Counted from the stretch's first letter, positions 16,322 to 26,055 are shown. The stretch: 64,000 bases of DNA from an uncultured Gelidibacter sp. (GCF_947500795.1 NZ_CANMTE010000006.1:1-64000); one strand, 5' to 3'. Translations and numbers: made by a program. Notes: generated from the sequence alone by a model not told the origin.

Positions 16322-18307
16322 ATGGCAGAACATTCTAATGATACCCATGATCATTCTCACGATCATAATGGTATTTTCGGTAAACGTACAGAATTATACT
16401 TCTCTTTGCTGTGCGGCGTTTTTCTATTAATAGGGTTTTTAATTAAAACTTTCGGATCCGAAACACAATCCATATGGATGTACCTCACGCCATTTCTAAT
16501 TTCTTATGCATTTGGAGGGTACTTTATTACTATTGAAGCATTCGAAAAAATTAAAAGAGGCGGCTTTGAAATTGACTTTTTAATGATTGCAGCAGCTATT
16601 GGTGCTGCCTATATTGGAAGTTGGGCTGAAGGCGCATTGTTATTGTTTTTGTTCAGTTTAGGGCACGCTTTAGAAAGTTATGCCATGAACAAGGCTAAAA
16701 AATCAATTGAAGCATTAGGAGATTTAACGCCTAAAACAGCGTTGGTGAAGCGTGACGATAAAATTGAAGAAGTTGCCATTGAAGAATTGAAAATCAATGA
16801 CATTATTGTGGTTAAACCACATTCTAAAATCTCTGCGGATGGCGTAATTATTAGTGGAAGTAGTGCTATTAATCAAGCGCCTATTACGGGAGAAAGTATG
16901 CCTATTGATAAAACCGCGATTGCGTCGACTCATAATCTTCCAGATTTTAAAGATATTGATGCCGCTCACGTCGTTTTTACAGGAACCATTAATGGCGATG
17001 GAAGCATTGAAGTGCTTGTGATGAAATTGAGTAAAGATTCCACCGTAGCACGACTCGTCAAGATGGTAAGCGAGGTAGAAACTCAAAAGTCGCCGACACA
17101 GCGCATGACCAAGAAGTTTGAAAAATGGTATGTGCCTATCGTTATTTTGGTGGTGATTATACTATGTTTTGCTTACGTAGTGGTGGATGAACCTTTTGGT
17201 GACAGTTTGTATCGTGCCATCACGGTATTGGTGGCAGCAAGTCCATGCGCCTTAGCAATTTCAACACCGAGTGCTGTTTTAAGCGGAATTGCGAGAGCAG
17301 CACAAAAAGGGGTGTTGATCAAAGGTGGGAAAGCGTTGGAAGATTTAGGATCCATCACCACCATCGCTTTTGATAAAACAGGAACACTTACTGAAGGCAA
17401 ACCGAAACTCACCAATGTAGTGCCTTACAAATACACAGAAACTGGTTTGGCGCGTCTTGTTTTTGAAGTGGAAAGCTTGAGTAATCATCCGTTGGCAAGG
17501 GCCATTGCAAAAGATTTACAATTGCTTTATGTGATGGAACATGAGAATATGGCATCAAATGTTACTGCCATTCAAGGAAAAGGAATCAGTGCTACTTTTA
17601 AAGAAAAACCTGTATTTATAGGGAATGAAAAATTAATGACCGATGAAGGCATGACCATCGCTCCTGATTTGCTTTTAGAGATGCAGGAGATGCTGTTGGG
17701 AGGTCATACGGCCATGTTAGTGGCGTATGATAAGGAAGTTGTTGGATTGATTAGCGTAATGGATATTCCAAGGGCAACGGCTGTTAGTACGTTGAAAAAA
17801 TTAAAGGCCATCGGTATAAAACGAATGGTAATGCTTACTGGAGATCATCAAAATGTGGGAGATGCAATTGCCAAACGTATTGGATTGACTGAAGCGCGAG
17901 GTAATTTATTACCAGAAGACAAGGTGGAAGCTGTTAAAAAATTAATGCAACGCGATGGTAAGATCGCAATGGTTGGTGATGGCGTTAACGATGCACCTGC
18001 AATGGCATATAGCACTGTGAGTGTTGCTATGGGCGCTGCTGGAAGTGATGTGGCATTAGAAACAGCTGATGTAGCCTTAATGTCTGATAAAATTGAAATG
18101 TTGCCTTTTGTTATTGGTTTGAGTAGAGCTTCCAAACGAATTATCACCCAAAATATTTGGATCAGTATGGGCGTAGTGGCGCTATTGGTTCCTGCTACTA
18201 TTCTAGATCTTACAAGTATCGGATTGGCAGTGGCTTTCCATGAAGGTTCCACTTTGGTAGTCGTTATTAACGCGCTGAGGTTGTTGGTGTATTCTGAGGA
18301 TAAATAA
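16322..18307 (+). CDS. P1B-type metal ATPase, P1B-4-like (Co/Zn/Fe export)
   Basis: This 661-residue P-type ATPase begins with a His/Asp tail (HSNDTHDHSHDHN) instead of an HMA domain. Core motifs are TGESMP in the actuator, DKTGTLTEGKP with the phosphorylated Asp, and GDGVNDAPA in the hinge. The TM metal motif is SPCALAIS, not CPC, and the last TM region has HEGST. SPC plus HEG(G/S)T defines the P1B-4 subgroup, known to export Co, Zn or Fe. It closes the operon 9 bp after the adaptor gene and is followed by a strong hairpin. It would remove ions from the cytoplasm for the RND system to expel. Confidence 0.9.
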   Translation: MAEHSNDTHDHSHDHNGIFGKRTELYFSLLCGVFLLIGFLIKTFGSETQSIWMYLTPFLISYAFGGYFITIEAFEKIKRGGFEIDFLMIAAAIGAAYIGSWAEGALLLFLFSLGHALESYAMNKAKKSIEALGDLTPKTALVKRDDKIEEVAIEELKINDIIVVKPHSKISADGVIISGSSAINQAPITGESMPIDKTAIASTHNLPDFKDIDAAHVVFTGTINGDGSIEVLVMKLSKDSTVARLVKMVSEVETQKSPTQRMTKKFEKWYVPIVILVVIILCFAYVVVDEPFGDSLYRAITVLVAASPCALAISTPSAVLSGIARAAQKGVLIKGGKALEDLGSITTIAFDKTGTLTEGKPKLTNVVPYKYTETGLARLVFEVESLSNHPLARAIAKDLQLLYVMEHENMASNVTAIQGKGISATFKEKPVFIGNEKLMTDEGMTIAPDLLLEMQEMLLGGHTAMLVAYDKEVVGLISVMDIPRATAVSTLKKLKAIGIKRMVMLTGDHQNVGDAIAKRIGLTEARGNLLPEDKVEAVKKLMQRDGKIAMVGDGVNDAPAMAYSTVSVAMGAAGSDVALETADVALMSDKIEMLPFVIGLSRASKRIITQNIWISMGVVALLVPATILDLTSIGLAVAFHEGSTLVVVINALRLLVYSEDK

Positions 18308-18344
18308 GGAATTCAACTACATACAATAACTGAAGTTATTAAAC

Positions 18345-18384
18345 AAAAATCCCAAAATCCATTATAATAGGATTTTGGGATTTT
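18345..18384 (+). terminator. Terminator between the metal operon and glyS
   Basis: The inverted repeat AAAATCCCAAAATCC / GGATTTTGGGATTTT is a perfect 15-bp stem with a 9-base loop. A/T tracts on both sides allow it to work in both directions, serving the P1B ATPase and the convergent glyS. Confidence 0.85.
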
Positions 18385-18421
18385 ATATGTATAGACTTGA
18401 AATTCCTGTAACTACGGAAGT

Positions 18422-19963
18422 TTACATTTTTTTCAACCACGTTTTCATATCAACTTCTTGTTTGATAATCTCACGTAAATCTTCAATTTTTACTCGTTTT
18501 TGCTCCATAGTGTCTCTATGACGGATAGTTACCGTTTGGTCTTCTAAAGTGTCATGATCTACTGTGATACAAAACGGTGTACCGTTAGCATCCTGTCTTC
18601 TATAACGTCTGCCTACCGCATCTTTTTCATCATAAGTGACATTGAAATCCCATTTCAAATCGTCCATAATTTGACGTGCAATCTCTGGTAACCCATCCTT
18701 CTTAACCAATGGAAGAATAGCTGCTTTAACCGGCGCTAATACAGCTGGTAATTTTAAAACGGTTCTTGTGGTATTGTTTTCCAATTCCTCTTCAACCAAA
18801 GCATTTGAAAACACGGCTAAGAACATACGGTCTAAACCAATTGAAGTTTCCATCACGTAAGGTGTGTAGCTTTCATTGGTTTCATGGTCAAAATACTGTA
18901 GTTTTTTACCTGAAAACTCTTCGTGCTGTTTTAAATCGAAATCGGTTCTTGAATGGATGCCTTCCAATTCCTTAAATCCGAATGGGAATTTGAATTCGAT
19001 ATCAGTAGCAGCATCTGCATAATGTGCCAATTTTTCATGGTCATGGAAACGGTAGTTTTCAGTGCCCATACCTAAAGATAAATGCCACTTCATACGCGCT
19101 TCTTTCCAATACTCAAACCATTCTTTTTGTGTGCCTGGCTTGATAAAGAATTGCATTTCCATTTGTTCAAACTCGCGCATTCTGAAAATAAACTGTCTTG
19201 CAACAATTTCATTTCTAAACGCTTTTCCTGTTTGGGCAATTCCAAACGGAATTTTCATACGTCCTGTTTTTTGAACGTTTAGGAAGTTTACAAAAATTCC
19301 CTGTGCCGTTTCTGGACGTAAGTATAGATCCATCGCACTTTCGGCTGAAGCACCTAATTTTGTGCCGAACATCAAGTTGAATTGCTTTACTTCGGTCCAA
19401 TTTCTACTCCCCGTTAACGGATCAGCAATTTCTAATTCCTCAATAAGCGCTTTCACATCAGCTAAATCTTCAGATTCCAAAGATTTTGCCATGCGTGACA
19501 AGATGGTTTTTATTTTATCATAATAGCCAACAACTCTAGGGTTGGTGGTTATAAATTCTTCTTTATTAAAAGCATCCCCAAAACGTTTGGCAGCTTTATC
19601 AACTTCCTTATCAATTTTGGCTTCTATTTTAGCGCAGTAGTCTTCTATTAAAACATCTGCACGGTAGCGCTTTTTAGAATCCTTATTGTCAATTAAAGGG
19701 TCGTTAAACGCATCCACGTGCCCTGACGCTTTCCAAGTGGTTGGGTGCATAAAAATTGAGGAGTCAATGCCCACAATGTTGTCATGCATTTGTACCATGG
19801 CTTTCCACCAGTAGTCACGTATATTTTTCTTTAATTCAGCCCCATTTTGTGCATAGTCATAAACTGCACTTAGGCCATCGTATATTTCACTGCTTTGAAA
19901 CACGTATCCATATTCCTTAGCGTGAGATACAACTTTCTTAAATTGATCGTCCTGATTTGTCAT
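18422..19963 (-). CDS. glyS: Glycine--tRNA ligase, dimeric type
   Basis: This 513-residue class II synthetase of the single-chain homodimeric type charges tRNA-Gly. Motif 2 appears as RNEIVARQFIFRMREFEQME, motif 3 as ETSIGLDRMFLAV, and RPETAQGIFVNF belongs to the active site. A C-terminal anticodon-binding domain follows from about residue 400 (APVKAAILPL). Length and domain order are normal. A TAttTTTG box lies at 19968-19975, only five bases before the ATG, so the mRNA may have almost no leader. No T-box or other leader structure is present. Confidence 0.96.
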   Translation of the reverse strand: MTNQDDQFKKVVSHAKEYGYVFQSSEIYDGLSAVYDYAQNGAELKKNIRDYWWKAMVQMHDNIVGIDSSIFMHPTTWKASGHVDAFNDPLIDNKDSKKRYRADVLIEDYCAKIEAKIDKEVDKAAKRFGDAFNKEEFITTNPRVVGYYDKIKTILSRMAKSLESEDLADVKALIEELEIADPLTGSRNWTEVKQFNLMFGTKLGASAESAMDLYLRPETAQGIFVNFLNVQKTGRMKIPFGIAQTGKAFRNEIVARQFIFRMREFEQMEMQFFIKPGTQKEWFEYWKEARMKWHLSLGMGTENYRFHDHEKLAHYADAATDIEFKFPFGFKELEGIHSRTDFDLKQHEEFSGKKLQYFDHETNESYTPYVMETSIGLDRMFLAVFSNALVEEELENNTTRTVLKLPAVLAPVKAAILPLVKKDGLPEIARQIMDDLKWDFNVTYDEKDAVGRRYRRQDANGTPFCITVDHDTLEDQTVTIRHRDTMEQKRVKIEDLREIIKQEVDMKTWLKKM

Positions 19964-20025
19964 GTTGCAAAAATAGAAAACCCTTCCAATTAAAGGAACG
20001 GTTTAGATGAATAAATTTTATGGGA

Positions 20026-20907
20026 TTAGTTTAAAATAACTTGTGTGCTACCAAGTTTACGGTCTTTATGGAAAACCGAGACATAATATACGCCTTTTGT
20101 GAAAGGTTTGTCGTTTTCTTGGGCCACTATGCTAGTGCAAACATCAACAACTTTATTGTTGTAATCGATGATTTGTTTGTTGCTATAAATGAGTAGAGAT
20201 TCGCCAAATTGAACAGCGCCTTTATCGGCGATCACATTATTTAACGGATTCAAAACTTGAATGTAGATTTCTTTTGCGCCTTTTTCTGCAAGTAAATTTT
20301 CAGCCAATGTAAAACATACATCAATGCGATTGGTTTGAGATGCTTTGGAGGTTTCATTGGCATTTGCGCCAGATTTGAATGCCTCTGCATGAAAGGAATT
20401 TGCCGTTAATACGGAAGCACTTTCAATCTTTTTGTGAAGCGATGCATTTGTTTTTAAAAGCGAATTGGTTGTCTTTTTCTCTTCGTTAAGAGCATTAATC
20501 GCTAATAATTTATCTCGTTTTAGATTTTCGTTTAAAGTTGTGAGGGAATCGATTGTCCTGAAAAGGGTGTTGTTTCGCGATTTAAGCTCAGAAAATTCAG
20601 ATTTGAATCGGGTAAATACTGAAAAATCACTTGAAAGTATTCTTAGTTTGTCTAATGCTGATTTGGTATTCTTTTTGGCGACAAGAAGTTGTTGCGATAG
20701 CAGGTCGCTATTTTCAGTTATCTCATCGTATTTTTCGAGCATTTGAGACAACTCAATTTCGACTAACTTTTTCTCTTGATTTAAAAATTGTTGATGTGCT
20801 TTTTCAGATTCATAAGTTGTAAAACTAAGCACACTTAAAACGACAACTGCAACAATCAATGAACCAATAATGAGCTTGTAGTTAATAAATTGAGGGTTAA
20901 CTATCAT
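20026..20907 (-). CDS. Membrane-anchored coiled-coil protein, hypothetical
   Basis: This 293-residue protein has one TM helix near the N-terminus (residues about 12-30, LIIGSLIVAVVVLSVLSF). A long coiled coil follows to about residue 165, and the C-terminal domain is beta-rich (IDVCFTLAENLLAEKGAKE onward) with two Cys. The topology should put the C-terminal domain in the periplasm. I recognise no named family, though similar proteins occur in Flavobacteriia. It is divergent from comF by about 85 bp and sits upstream of glyS on the same strand. A structural or scaffolding role is only a guess. Confidence 0.6.
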   Translation of the reverse strand: MIVNPQFINYKLIIGSLIVAVVVLSVLSFTTYESEKAHQQFLNQEKKLVEIELSQMLEKYDEITENSDLLSQQLLVAKKNTKSALDKLRILSSDFSVFTRFKSEFSELKSRNNTLFRTIDSLTTLNENLKRDKLLAINALNEEKKTTNSLLKTNASLHKKIESASVLTANSFHAEAFKSGANANETSKASQTNRIDVCFTLAENLLAEKGAKEIYIQVLNPLNNVIADKGAVQFGESLLIYSNKQIIDYNNKVVDVCTSIVAQENDKPFTKGVYYVSVFHKDRKLGSTQVILN

Positions 20908-20993
20908 TATTAATTATTAAGGGAAATAAGGATTGATTTCTTAATTGACGAAATTATAGATTAAGTTTGTTCTAGTCACTTTTAATCGTTTAA

Positions 20994-21674
20994 ATGGTAA
21001 AAAATTTGTTAAACTTATTCTTTCCTCAGATTTGTCTGTCATGTGACAACCAATTGGAAGATAATGAACTACATGTTTGTACTTCGTGCCGACATGAATT
21101 GCCATTGACAAATTTTGAAAACATTCAACAGAATGAAGTCGCCAAAATTCTCTACGGAAGAGTGCAGTTAAAATATGCATCATCACTCTTATGGTTTTCC
21201 AAAAAAGGCCTTGTCCAGCATCTGCTTCAAAACTTAAAATATAAAGGGCATGAGGAAGTTGGCGAATTTTTAGGCATTTGGTTAGGTGAAGAATTGTCAA
21301 AACTTGAGGGATTTAGGACTGTGGACGTTGTTGTTCCTGTCCCTTTACATTCCAAACGATTGCGGCAACGTGGCTATAATCAAGTTCATAAATTCGGAGC
21401 CGAGATTGCCCAAGCTTTAAATTGCGATTTTAACACGCATGTTCTTCAAAAGACAAAAGCAACCAAAACCCAGGTTTTTAAAGATCGGTTAAGACGTTGG
21501 AATAATGATGATACGGTGTTTTCTATTACAGAGTATGAAAGCTTAAAGGGAAAGCATATTTTATTGGTGGACGATATCATTACAACAGGAGCAACCATCG
21601 AAACTTGTGCAAATGCCTTGTTGAAAATTGAAGGCGTTACATTAAGTGTGGCCACTATGGCAATTGCTGAGTAA
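20994..21674 (+). CDS. ComF-family phosphoribosyltransferase-like protein
   Basis: This 226-residue protein has an N-terminal zinc ribbon made by Cys14, Cys17, Cys29 and Cys32. A type I phosphoribosyltransferase domain follows, with PRPP loop LLVDDIITTGATIETC near residue 190 and the ComF motif VPVPLHSKRLRQRGYNQ. In competent bacteria, ComF is a cytoplasmic partner of DNA uptake. Its wide presence in Bacteroidota suggests a more general nucleotide- or DNA-linked task. It is followed after 53 bp by an unrelated lipoprotein gene on the same strand. Confidence 0.9.
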   Translation: MVKNLLNLFFPQICLSCDNQLEDNELHVCTSCRHELPLTNFENIQQNEVAKILYGRVQLKYASSLLWFSKKGLVQHLLQNLKYKGHEEVGEFLGIWLGEELSKLEGFRTVDVVVPVPLHSKRLRQRGYNQVHKFGAEIAQALNCDFNTHVLQKTKATKTQVFKDRLRRWNNDDTVFSITEYESLKGKHILLVDDIITTGATIETCANALLKIEGVTLSVATMAIAE

Positions 21675-21727
21675 TTTTTCCATTTCAACTAAATATGTCG
21701 TTAATTTGCTAAAATTTGTGTTTGGTG

Positions 21728-23359
21728 ATGGTAAAAACCTATTATAAACTATTTCTTTTTGTTGGAATTCTTGTAACCCTTGTCAATTGTGCCAATAGAG
21801 GTACGCCTTCAGGAGGGGAAAAGGACACGCAACCACCACGAATTACAAAATCATCACCAGAAAATTATACGACTAATTTTAAGGGTAAGGAAATCAAGAT
21901 CTATTTTGATGAATATATCAAGATTAAGAATGTCCAAAAACAGCTGATTATCTCGCCTCCAATGGATCCGATGCCGGATGTTATGCCTCTTGGAAGTGCG
22001 AGTAAATACATCACCATAAAAATCAACGATACCTTACAGGCTAATACAACTTATGCGTTCAATTTCGGACAAAGTATTGTAGATAACAATGAGGAAAATC
22101 CATATTCTTATTACAAATATGTGTTTTCTACGGGTAATTATATCGATTCGCTATCTGTAAAAGGTGCTATTATTGATGCCGAAAAACGTGAGCCAGAAAA
22201 ATTTGTTACGGTCATGTTGTACGAGGTTGATGAGACATTTTCAGATTCGACAGTTTACAAGAAACATCCTAAATACGTGACCAACACATTAGATAGTGTG
22301 AGCACGTTTAGTATTGATAATATTAAAGCAGGTAAATACCGTTTGGTCGCTTTAAAGGATGACAATGGGAATTATACGTATCAGCAGAAATCGGATAAAA
22401 TCGGGTTTTACGATAAGGAAATAACAGTGCCAACAGATTCGTTTTATGAATTGAAATTGTTTAAGGAAATCGCCGATTTCAGTGTGGAACGTCCAATGCA
22501 AGTAGCAAAACAAAAAATTGAATTTGGGTTTAGAGGTGATTATAAATCGGCCACCATTGAAATGTTAGGCGATAAGCCTGAAGGTTTTGAACACCGTATA
22601 GTTAAAGATGCTGAAAAGGACACGCTCTATTATTGGTACAAACCTAAAGTTGAAATGGATACGACTTATTTTGTTGTAAAAAATAAAATGTTTACTGATA
22701 CTTTAAAACATCGGTTCAGAGATTTAAAAGTGGATTCTTTAAGCATAAAATCTTCTGTAACGAGTACGATTAATTTTGATGATGATTTTGCGATTGACGC
22801 CAATGTGCCTCTCGAAAAATTAGATGAAAGCAAGGTGTCAATTATCGACAAGGATTCAATGAATATAGCATTCCGTACAGAGTTTGATACCCTTAAAAAT
22901 AGGTTTCGTTTTAAGTTTGATAAAACCGAAGCCAATACGTATAAGATTCAAATATTGCCAAAAGGGATTACCGATTTCTATGGGAATGTCAATGATACCT
23001 TAAGGTATGAGTTTAAAACCAAAAGATTTTCTGAACTTTCTGATGTGCGTGTAACGTTGGTAGACGCCGTGTATCCTGTAATTGTACAGTTGACGGATGA
23101 TAAGGGCGTGGTGAAGTACGAACAATTTGCTGATGAACCACGCATGTTCGATTTCAGACATATCAATCCAGCAAAATATTATTTAAGGGTTGTTTTTGAT
23201 GCGAATGGGAACCGAAAATGGGATACAGGAAATTATCTAAAAAAGATCCAACCTGAGCGTATCAGCTATAAACCGAACGTTATTGATGCAAGAACAGGTT
23301 GGGATACGGTTGAGGAATTTATTTTATTGAAAACTGATCCTGATCCGATAGAAAACTAA
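21728..23359 (+). CDS. Lipoprotein with N-terminal SbsA/Ig-like domain
   Basis: The ATG at 21728 is preferred because it gives a lipoprotein signal with lipobox LVNC; an upstream TTG adds four residues. The mature protein (about 525 residues) begins NRGTPSGGEKDTQPPRI, which opens an Ig-like fold (SPENYTTNFKGKEIKIYFDE). Later beta-sandwich repeats include TYAFNFGQSI and a C-terminal VVFDANGNRKWDTGNY segment. This layout is a standard flavobacterial surface or periplasmic lipoprotein of unknown function. Its last 41 bp overlap the convergent amidase gene. Confidence 0.8.
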   Translation: MVKTYYKLFLFVGILVTLVNCANRGTPSGGEKDTQPPRITKSSPENYTTNFKGKEIKIYFDEYIKIKNVQKQLIISPPMDPMPDVMPLGSASKYITIKINDTLQANTTYAFNFGQSIVDNNEENPYSYYKYVFSTGNYIDSLSVKGAIIDAEKREPEKFVTVMLYEVDETFSDSTVYKKHPKYVTNTLDSVSTFSIDNIKAGKYRLVALKDDNGNYTYQQKSDKIGFYDKEITVPTDSFYELKLFKEIADFSVERPMQVAKQKIEFGFRGDYKSATIEMLGDKPEGFEHRIVKDAEKDTLYYWYKPKVEMDTTYFVVKNKMFTDTLKHRFRDLKVDSLSIKSSVTSTINFDDDFAIDANVPLEKLDESKVSIIDKDSMNIAFRTEFDTLKNRFRFKFDKTEANTYKIQILPKGITDFYGNVNDTLRYEFKTKRFSELSDVRVTLVDAVYPVIVQLTDDKGVVKYEQFADEPRMFDFRHINPAKYYLRVVFDANGNRKWDTGNYLKKIQPERISYKPNVIDARTGWDTVEEFILLKTDPDPIEN

Positions 23360-24098
23360 GTTTGTCTCTATAGGTTGTGATATCGTCTTTTTTAAGGCTC
23401 ACAATTTCGATGGCTTCTTCATCAAAAGGGATGTTGTCTAACCGATTGCCCAATACATCATAAGCGGCAGAATGACCCGAATATTCATGATTGTTGTCGT
23501 CTGTGCCCACTCTGTTAACACCCACACAATAACTCATGTTTTCAATGGCACGTGCTTTTAACAACGTGTCCCAAGCAACCATCCGCGAAGCTGGCCAATT
23601 GGCAACGTAAATAAGTAAATCGTAATTTTCAACGTTTCTTGACCATACGGGGAATCTCAGATCATAACAGATAAGCGGGCAAATTTTCCAGCCTTTATAA
23701 TCTACAATAAGTTTTTTGTCACCCGCGGTATAGACTTTGTCTTCACCCGCAAGCGTGAACGTATGGCGCTTATCATACTGCTCAATGCTTCCATTAGGAT
23801 GCACAAAAACCATACGGTTATAATAGTTGCCATTTTCACTGATGACAACACTTCCTGTAATGGCAATTTGTTTTTTGGTCGCTACTGTTTTTAGCCACGA
23901 AATTGTTTCACCTTCCATAGTTTCCGCCACGTGGGAAGGATTCATCGTGAATCCGGAGGTGAACATTTCAGGCAGCACGACAAGATCTACAGTAGCATCA
24001 AGCGATTCGATTTTTTTTGAAAAATCGGCTCTATTTTGCTGCGGATTTTCCCAAGCTAGCTTGGATTGAATTAGGGCAATATTTAAAAATTTAGACAC
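23319..24098 (-). CDS. Omega-amidase (nitrilase superfamily, YafV/Nit2-like)
   Basis: The 259-residue protein has the nitrilase triad Glu44 (VVLPEMF), Lys110 (QYDKRHTF) and Cys144 (LICYDLRFPVW). The sequence around the Cys and the length match omega-amidases, which hydrolyse alpha-keto acid amides such as 2-oxoglutaramate or 2-oxosuccinamate made by glutamine transaminases. A methionine/glutamine-type aminotransferase lies 640 bp upstream on the same strand, a pairing that supports a methionine-salvage or keto-amide role. The start overlaps the preceding gene's stop, so the two are coupled. Confidence 0.9.
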   Translation of the reverse strand: MSKFLNIALIQSKLAWENPQQNRADFSKKIESLDATVDLVVLPEMFTSGFTMNPSHVAETMEGETISWLKTVATKKQIAITGSVVISENGNYYNRMVFVHPNGSIEQYDKRHTFTLAGEDKVYTAGDKKLIVDYKGWKICPLICYDLRFPVWSRNVENYDLLIYVANWPASRMVAWDTLLKARAIENMSYCVGVNRVGTDDNNHEYSGHSAAYDVLGNRLDNIPFDEEAIEIVSLKKDDITTYRDKLSFLSDQDQFSIK

Positions 24099-24565
24099 TA
24101 TGAACGTCTCAGGTTTTTAGTTGCCTTATCTAAATCTTTTTTATAGCGCTCTAAGCTCTTAAGCCATTTTGCCTCATCATTTGGAGACAATTTCCCTCTC
24201 ATTTTAAGCCTTTCGTATTTCTCCTGATTTTGGTTCAGTTTTTTAGTGGCTCTTTCAAATCTGTCTTGTGCTTTTTGCTTCTTTTTTAATTCTTTAGCCG
24301 CTTGTTTCTGAGCCTTTTCTGCGTTTTTAGCGTTCTTCTCAAGTCTTTTTCTAGCATCTTCAGCTTTTTTCGCTTCTTTCTGCTGCGTTTTAAGAGTTTT
24401 AAAAATAGCATCTTTTTCGCCTTTTTCAAGGGTAGCAGTAATGTCAACACCGTCTTTAAAAATAGCTTTCTTTCTCACTTCATATGCTGTTCCTTTGCTA
24501 ATAACTTCTTGAGCATTAACGAAAGTACCTAAGCATAAAAACAATACGAGTATCCAAGTTTTCAT
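24098..24565 (-). CDS. Secreted Lys/Ala-rich coiled-coil protein, hypothetical
   Basis: The 155-residue protein has a clear signal peptide (cut after VNAQ). After about 30 residues of beta character it becomes a long, highly basic helix of Lys, Ala, Glu and Gln repeats (KNAEKAQKQAAKELKKKQK), predicted as a coiled coil. There is no Cys or catalytic motif. It directly precedes the omega-amidase with overlapping stop and start, an unexpected pairing of periplasmic and cytoplasmic products. A TActTTTG box on the minus strand at 24640-24647 may be its promoter. Function unknown. Confidence 0.6.
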   Translation of the reverse strand: MKTWILVLFLCLGTFVNAQEVISKGTAYEVRKKAIFKDGVDITATLEKGEKDAIFKTLKTQQKEAKKAEDARKRLEKNAKNAEKAQKQAAKELKKKQKAQDRFERATKKLNQNQEKYERLKMRGKLSPNDEAKWLKSLERYKKDLDKATKNLRRS

Positions 24566-24741
24566 AATATAATATTTAGATTTTTAAATAGCGCATAGTT
24601 CCTTTCAACGTCATCAAACCTATGCGATTTATTCTGCTACAAAAGTAAGCGATTTTAGGATCATTTTTTAATTTTTTAGAGTTCAAATACACGTTGAAAA
24701 CTTAGTCATATCCGGAACAAGCATTTAATAAATTGCAAACA

Positions 24742-25884
24742 TCAAATAGTATTTAAAATATCAGCGGCCTGTTTTAAGGTATCATCAGTTTTGGCCAAAC
24801 AAAACCGTAGCACTTTATTGTCTAAATTATGAGTATTAAACACGGATAGGGGGATGGACGCGATTTTGTGATCTATGGTCAATCGTTTTGCAAACTCAAC
24901 GTCGTTTTCAGTTGTGATTGTTGAGTAGTCCAAAACCTGAAAATAGGTCCCTTTTGCCGGAGTGAATTTAAATCGAGAATCCGCTATGAGACTTAAGAAT
25001 AAATCGCGCTTCTGTTGATAAAAATTAGAAAGTCCAAGATAATGGTTTGGTTCCTGTAAGTATTCCGCTAACGCCTTCTGTACAGGGTGATTGACGCAAA
25101 ACACATTAAATTGATGCGCTTTTTGAAACTCGGCCATTAACTCTTTCGGAGCACAGCAATAACCGGTTTTCCATCCTGTATTATGAAATGTTTTCCCAAA
25201 AGAGGCCACAATAAAGCTTCTCGATTTCAAATCTGGAAATAAACAGGCGCTTTGGTGTTTCTCGTCATCAAAAATAATATGCTCATACACTTCATCACTC
25301 AGTAAAATGATATTTGTTCCCCTTAATAAATCTTCCAATTTGAGCATGTCGTCCTTAGAAAAAATAGTGCCACTAGGGTTTTGTGGGGTGTTGATGATGA
25401 TCATTTTCGTTTTGTAGGTAATGATCTTTTTAACTTCATCCCAATTCACTTTATAATCTGGCGCTTCTAATTGTACCGAAATAACTTTACCGCCATTGAG
25501 TTCTACGGCTGGGTCATAACAATCATAAGCTGGCCTGAAAATAATCACTTCATCGTCTTGTTTTATAAACGCCGAAATAATCGTGAAGATGGCTTGTGTT
25601 GCGCCCGCAGTTACGGTAATTTCTGAATCCGGATGATATGATGTATTGTAGAGATTCTCAAATTTATTCGCAATTGCCACACGTAATTCCATGATTCCAG
25701 CCATAGGAGCATACTGATTATGGCCTGAATTCATCGCATTACTAACTAAATCAATGAGTTTTTGATCACTCTTAAAATTTGGAAACCCTTGAGATAAATT
25801 AAGTGCGTGATGTTCTTGAGCCAGGCTGCTCATTACTGTAAATATAGTGGTGCCCACATTGGGAAGCTTGGAACGGTGTTGCAT
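24742..25884 (-). CDS. PLP-dependent aminotransferase, methionine/kynurenine type
   Basis: The ATG at 25884 gives 380 residues; the longer frame adds an unlikely hydrophobic tail. It is a fold-type I aminotransferase with NTPQNPSGTIF, SDEVYEHIIFDD and the PLP-lysine motif SFGKTFHNTGWKTGY. Early LNLSQGFPNF and MAGIMELR match the YbdL / kynurenine-aminotransferase subgroup, which favours methionine, glutamine or aromatic amino acids. With the nearby omega-amidase it could convert keto-methylthiobutyrate to methionine using glutamine, then hydrolyse the amide product. The subgroup is clear; the exact substrate is inferred. Confidence 0.88.
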   Translation of the reverse strand: MQHRSKLPNVGTTIFTVMSSLAQEHHALNLSQGFPNFKSDQKLIDLVSNAMNSGHNQYAPMAGIMELRVAIANKFENLYNTSYHPDSEITVTAGATQAIFTIISAFIKQDDEVIIFRPAYDCYDPAVELNGGKVISVQLEAPDYKVNWDEVKKIITYKTKMIIINTPQNPSGTIFSKDDMLKLEDLLRGTNIILLSDEVYEHIIFDDEKHQSACLFPDLKSRSFIVASFGKTFHNTGWKTGYCCAPKELMAEFQKAHQFNVFCVNHPVQKALAEYLQEPNHYLGLSNFYQQKRDLFLSLIADSRFKFTPAKGTYFQVLDYSTITTENDVEFAKRLTIDHKIASIPLSVFNTHNLDNKVLRFCLAKTDDTLKQAADILNTI

Positions 25885-26019
25885 TTTTGAATGGTTTTGA
25901 AATAAGAAGATAATATAAACAAAAAAACTCACAATGATAGCGATGGGTTCTTTACTATTCAGTTATGTGTTAAAGCTGTAATTCATATGTAAATAGTTTA
26001 CTTTTCGTAGCGGCTTGCT

Positions 26020-26027
26020 TATATTTG
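26020..26027 (+). promoter_or_regulatory. Promoter -7 box of the S46 peptidase gene
   Basis: TATATTTG matches the Bacteroidota TAnnTTTG box. A GTTTA at 25996-26000 stands about 20 bp upstream, near the expected -33 TTTG. The ATG follows 28 bp downstream. Confidence 0.5.
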
Positions 26028-26055
26028 ACATCTTTTTTAAAACAAATTGTGAGAT

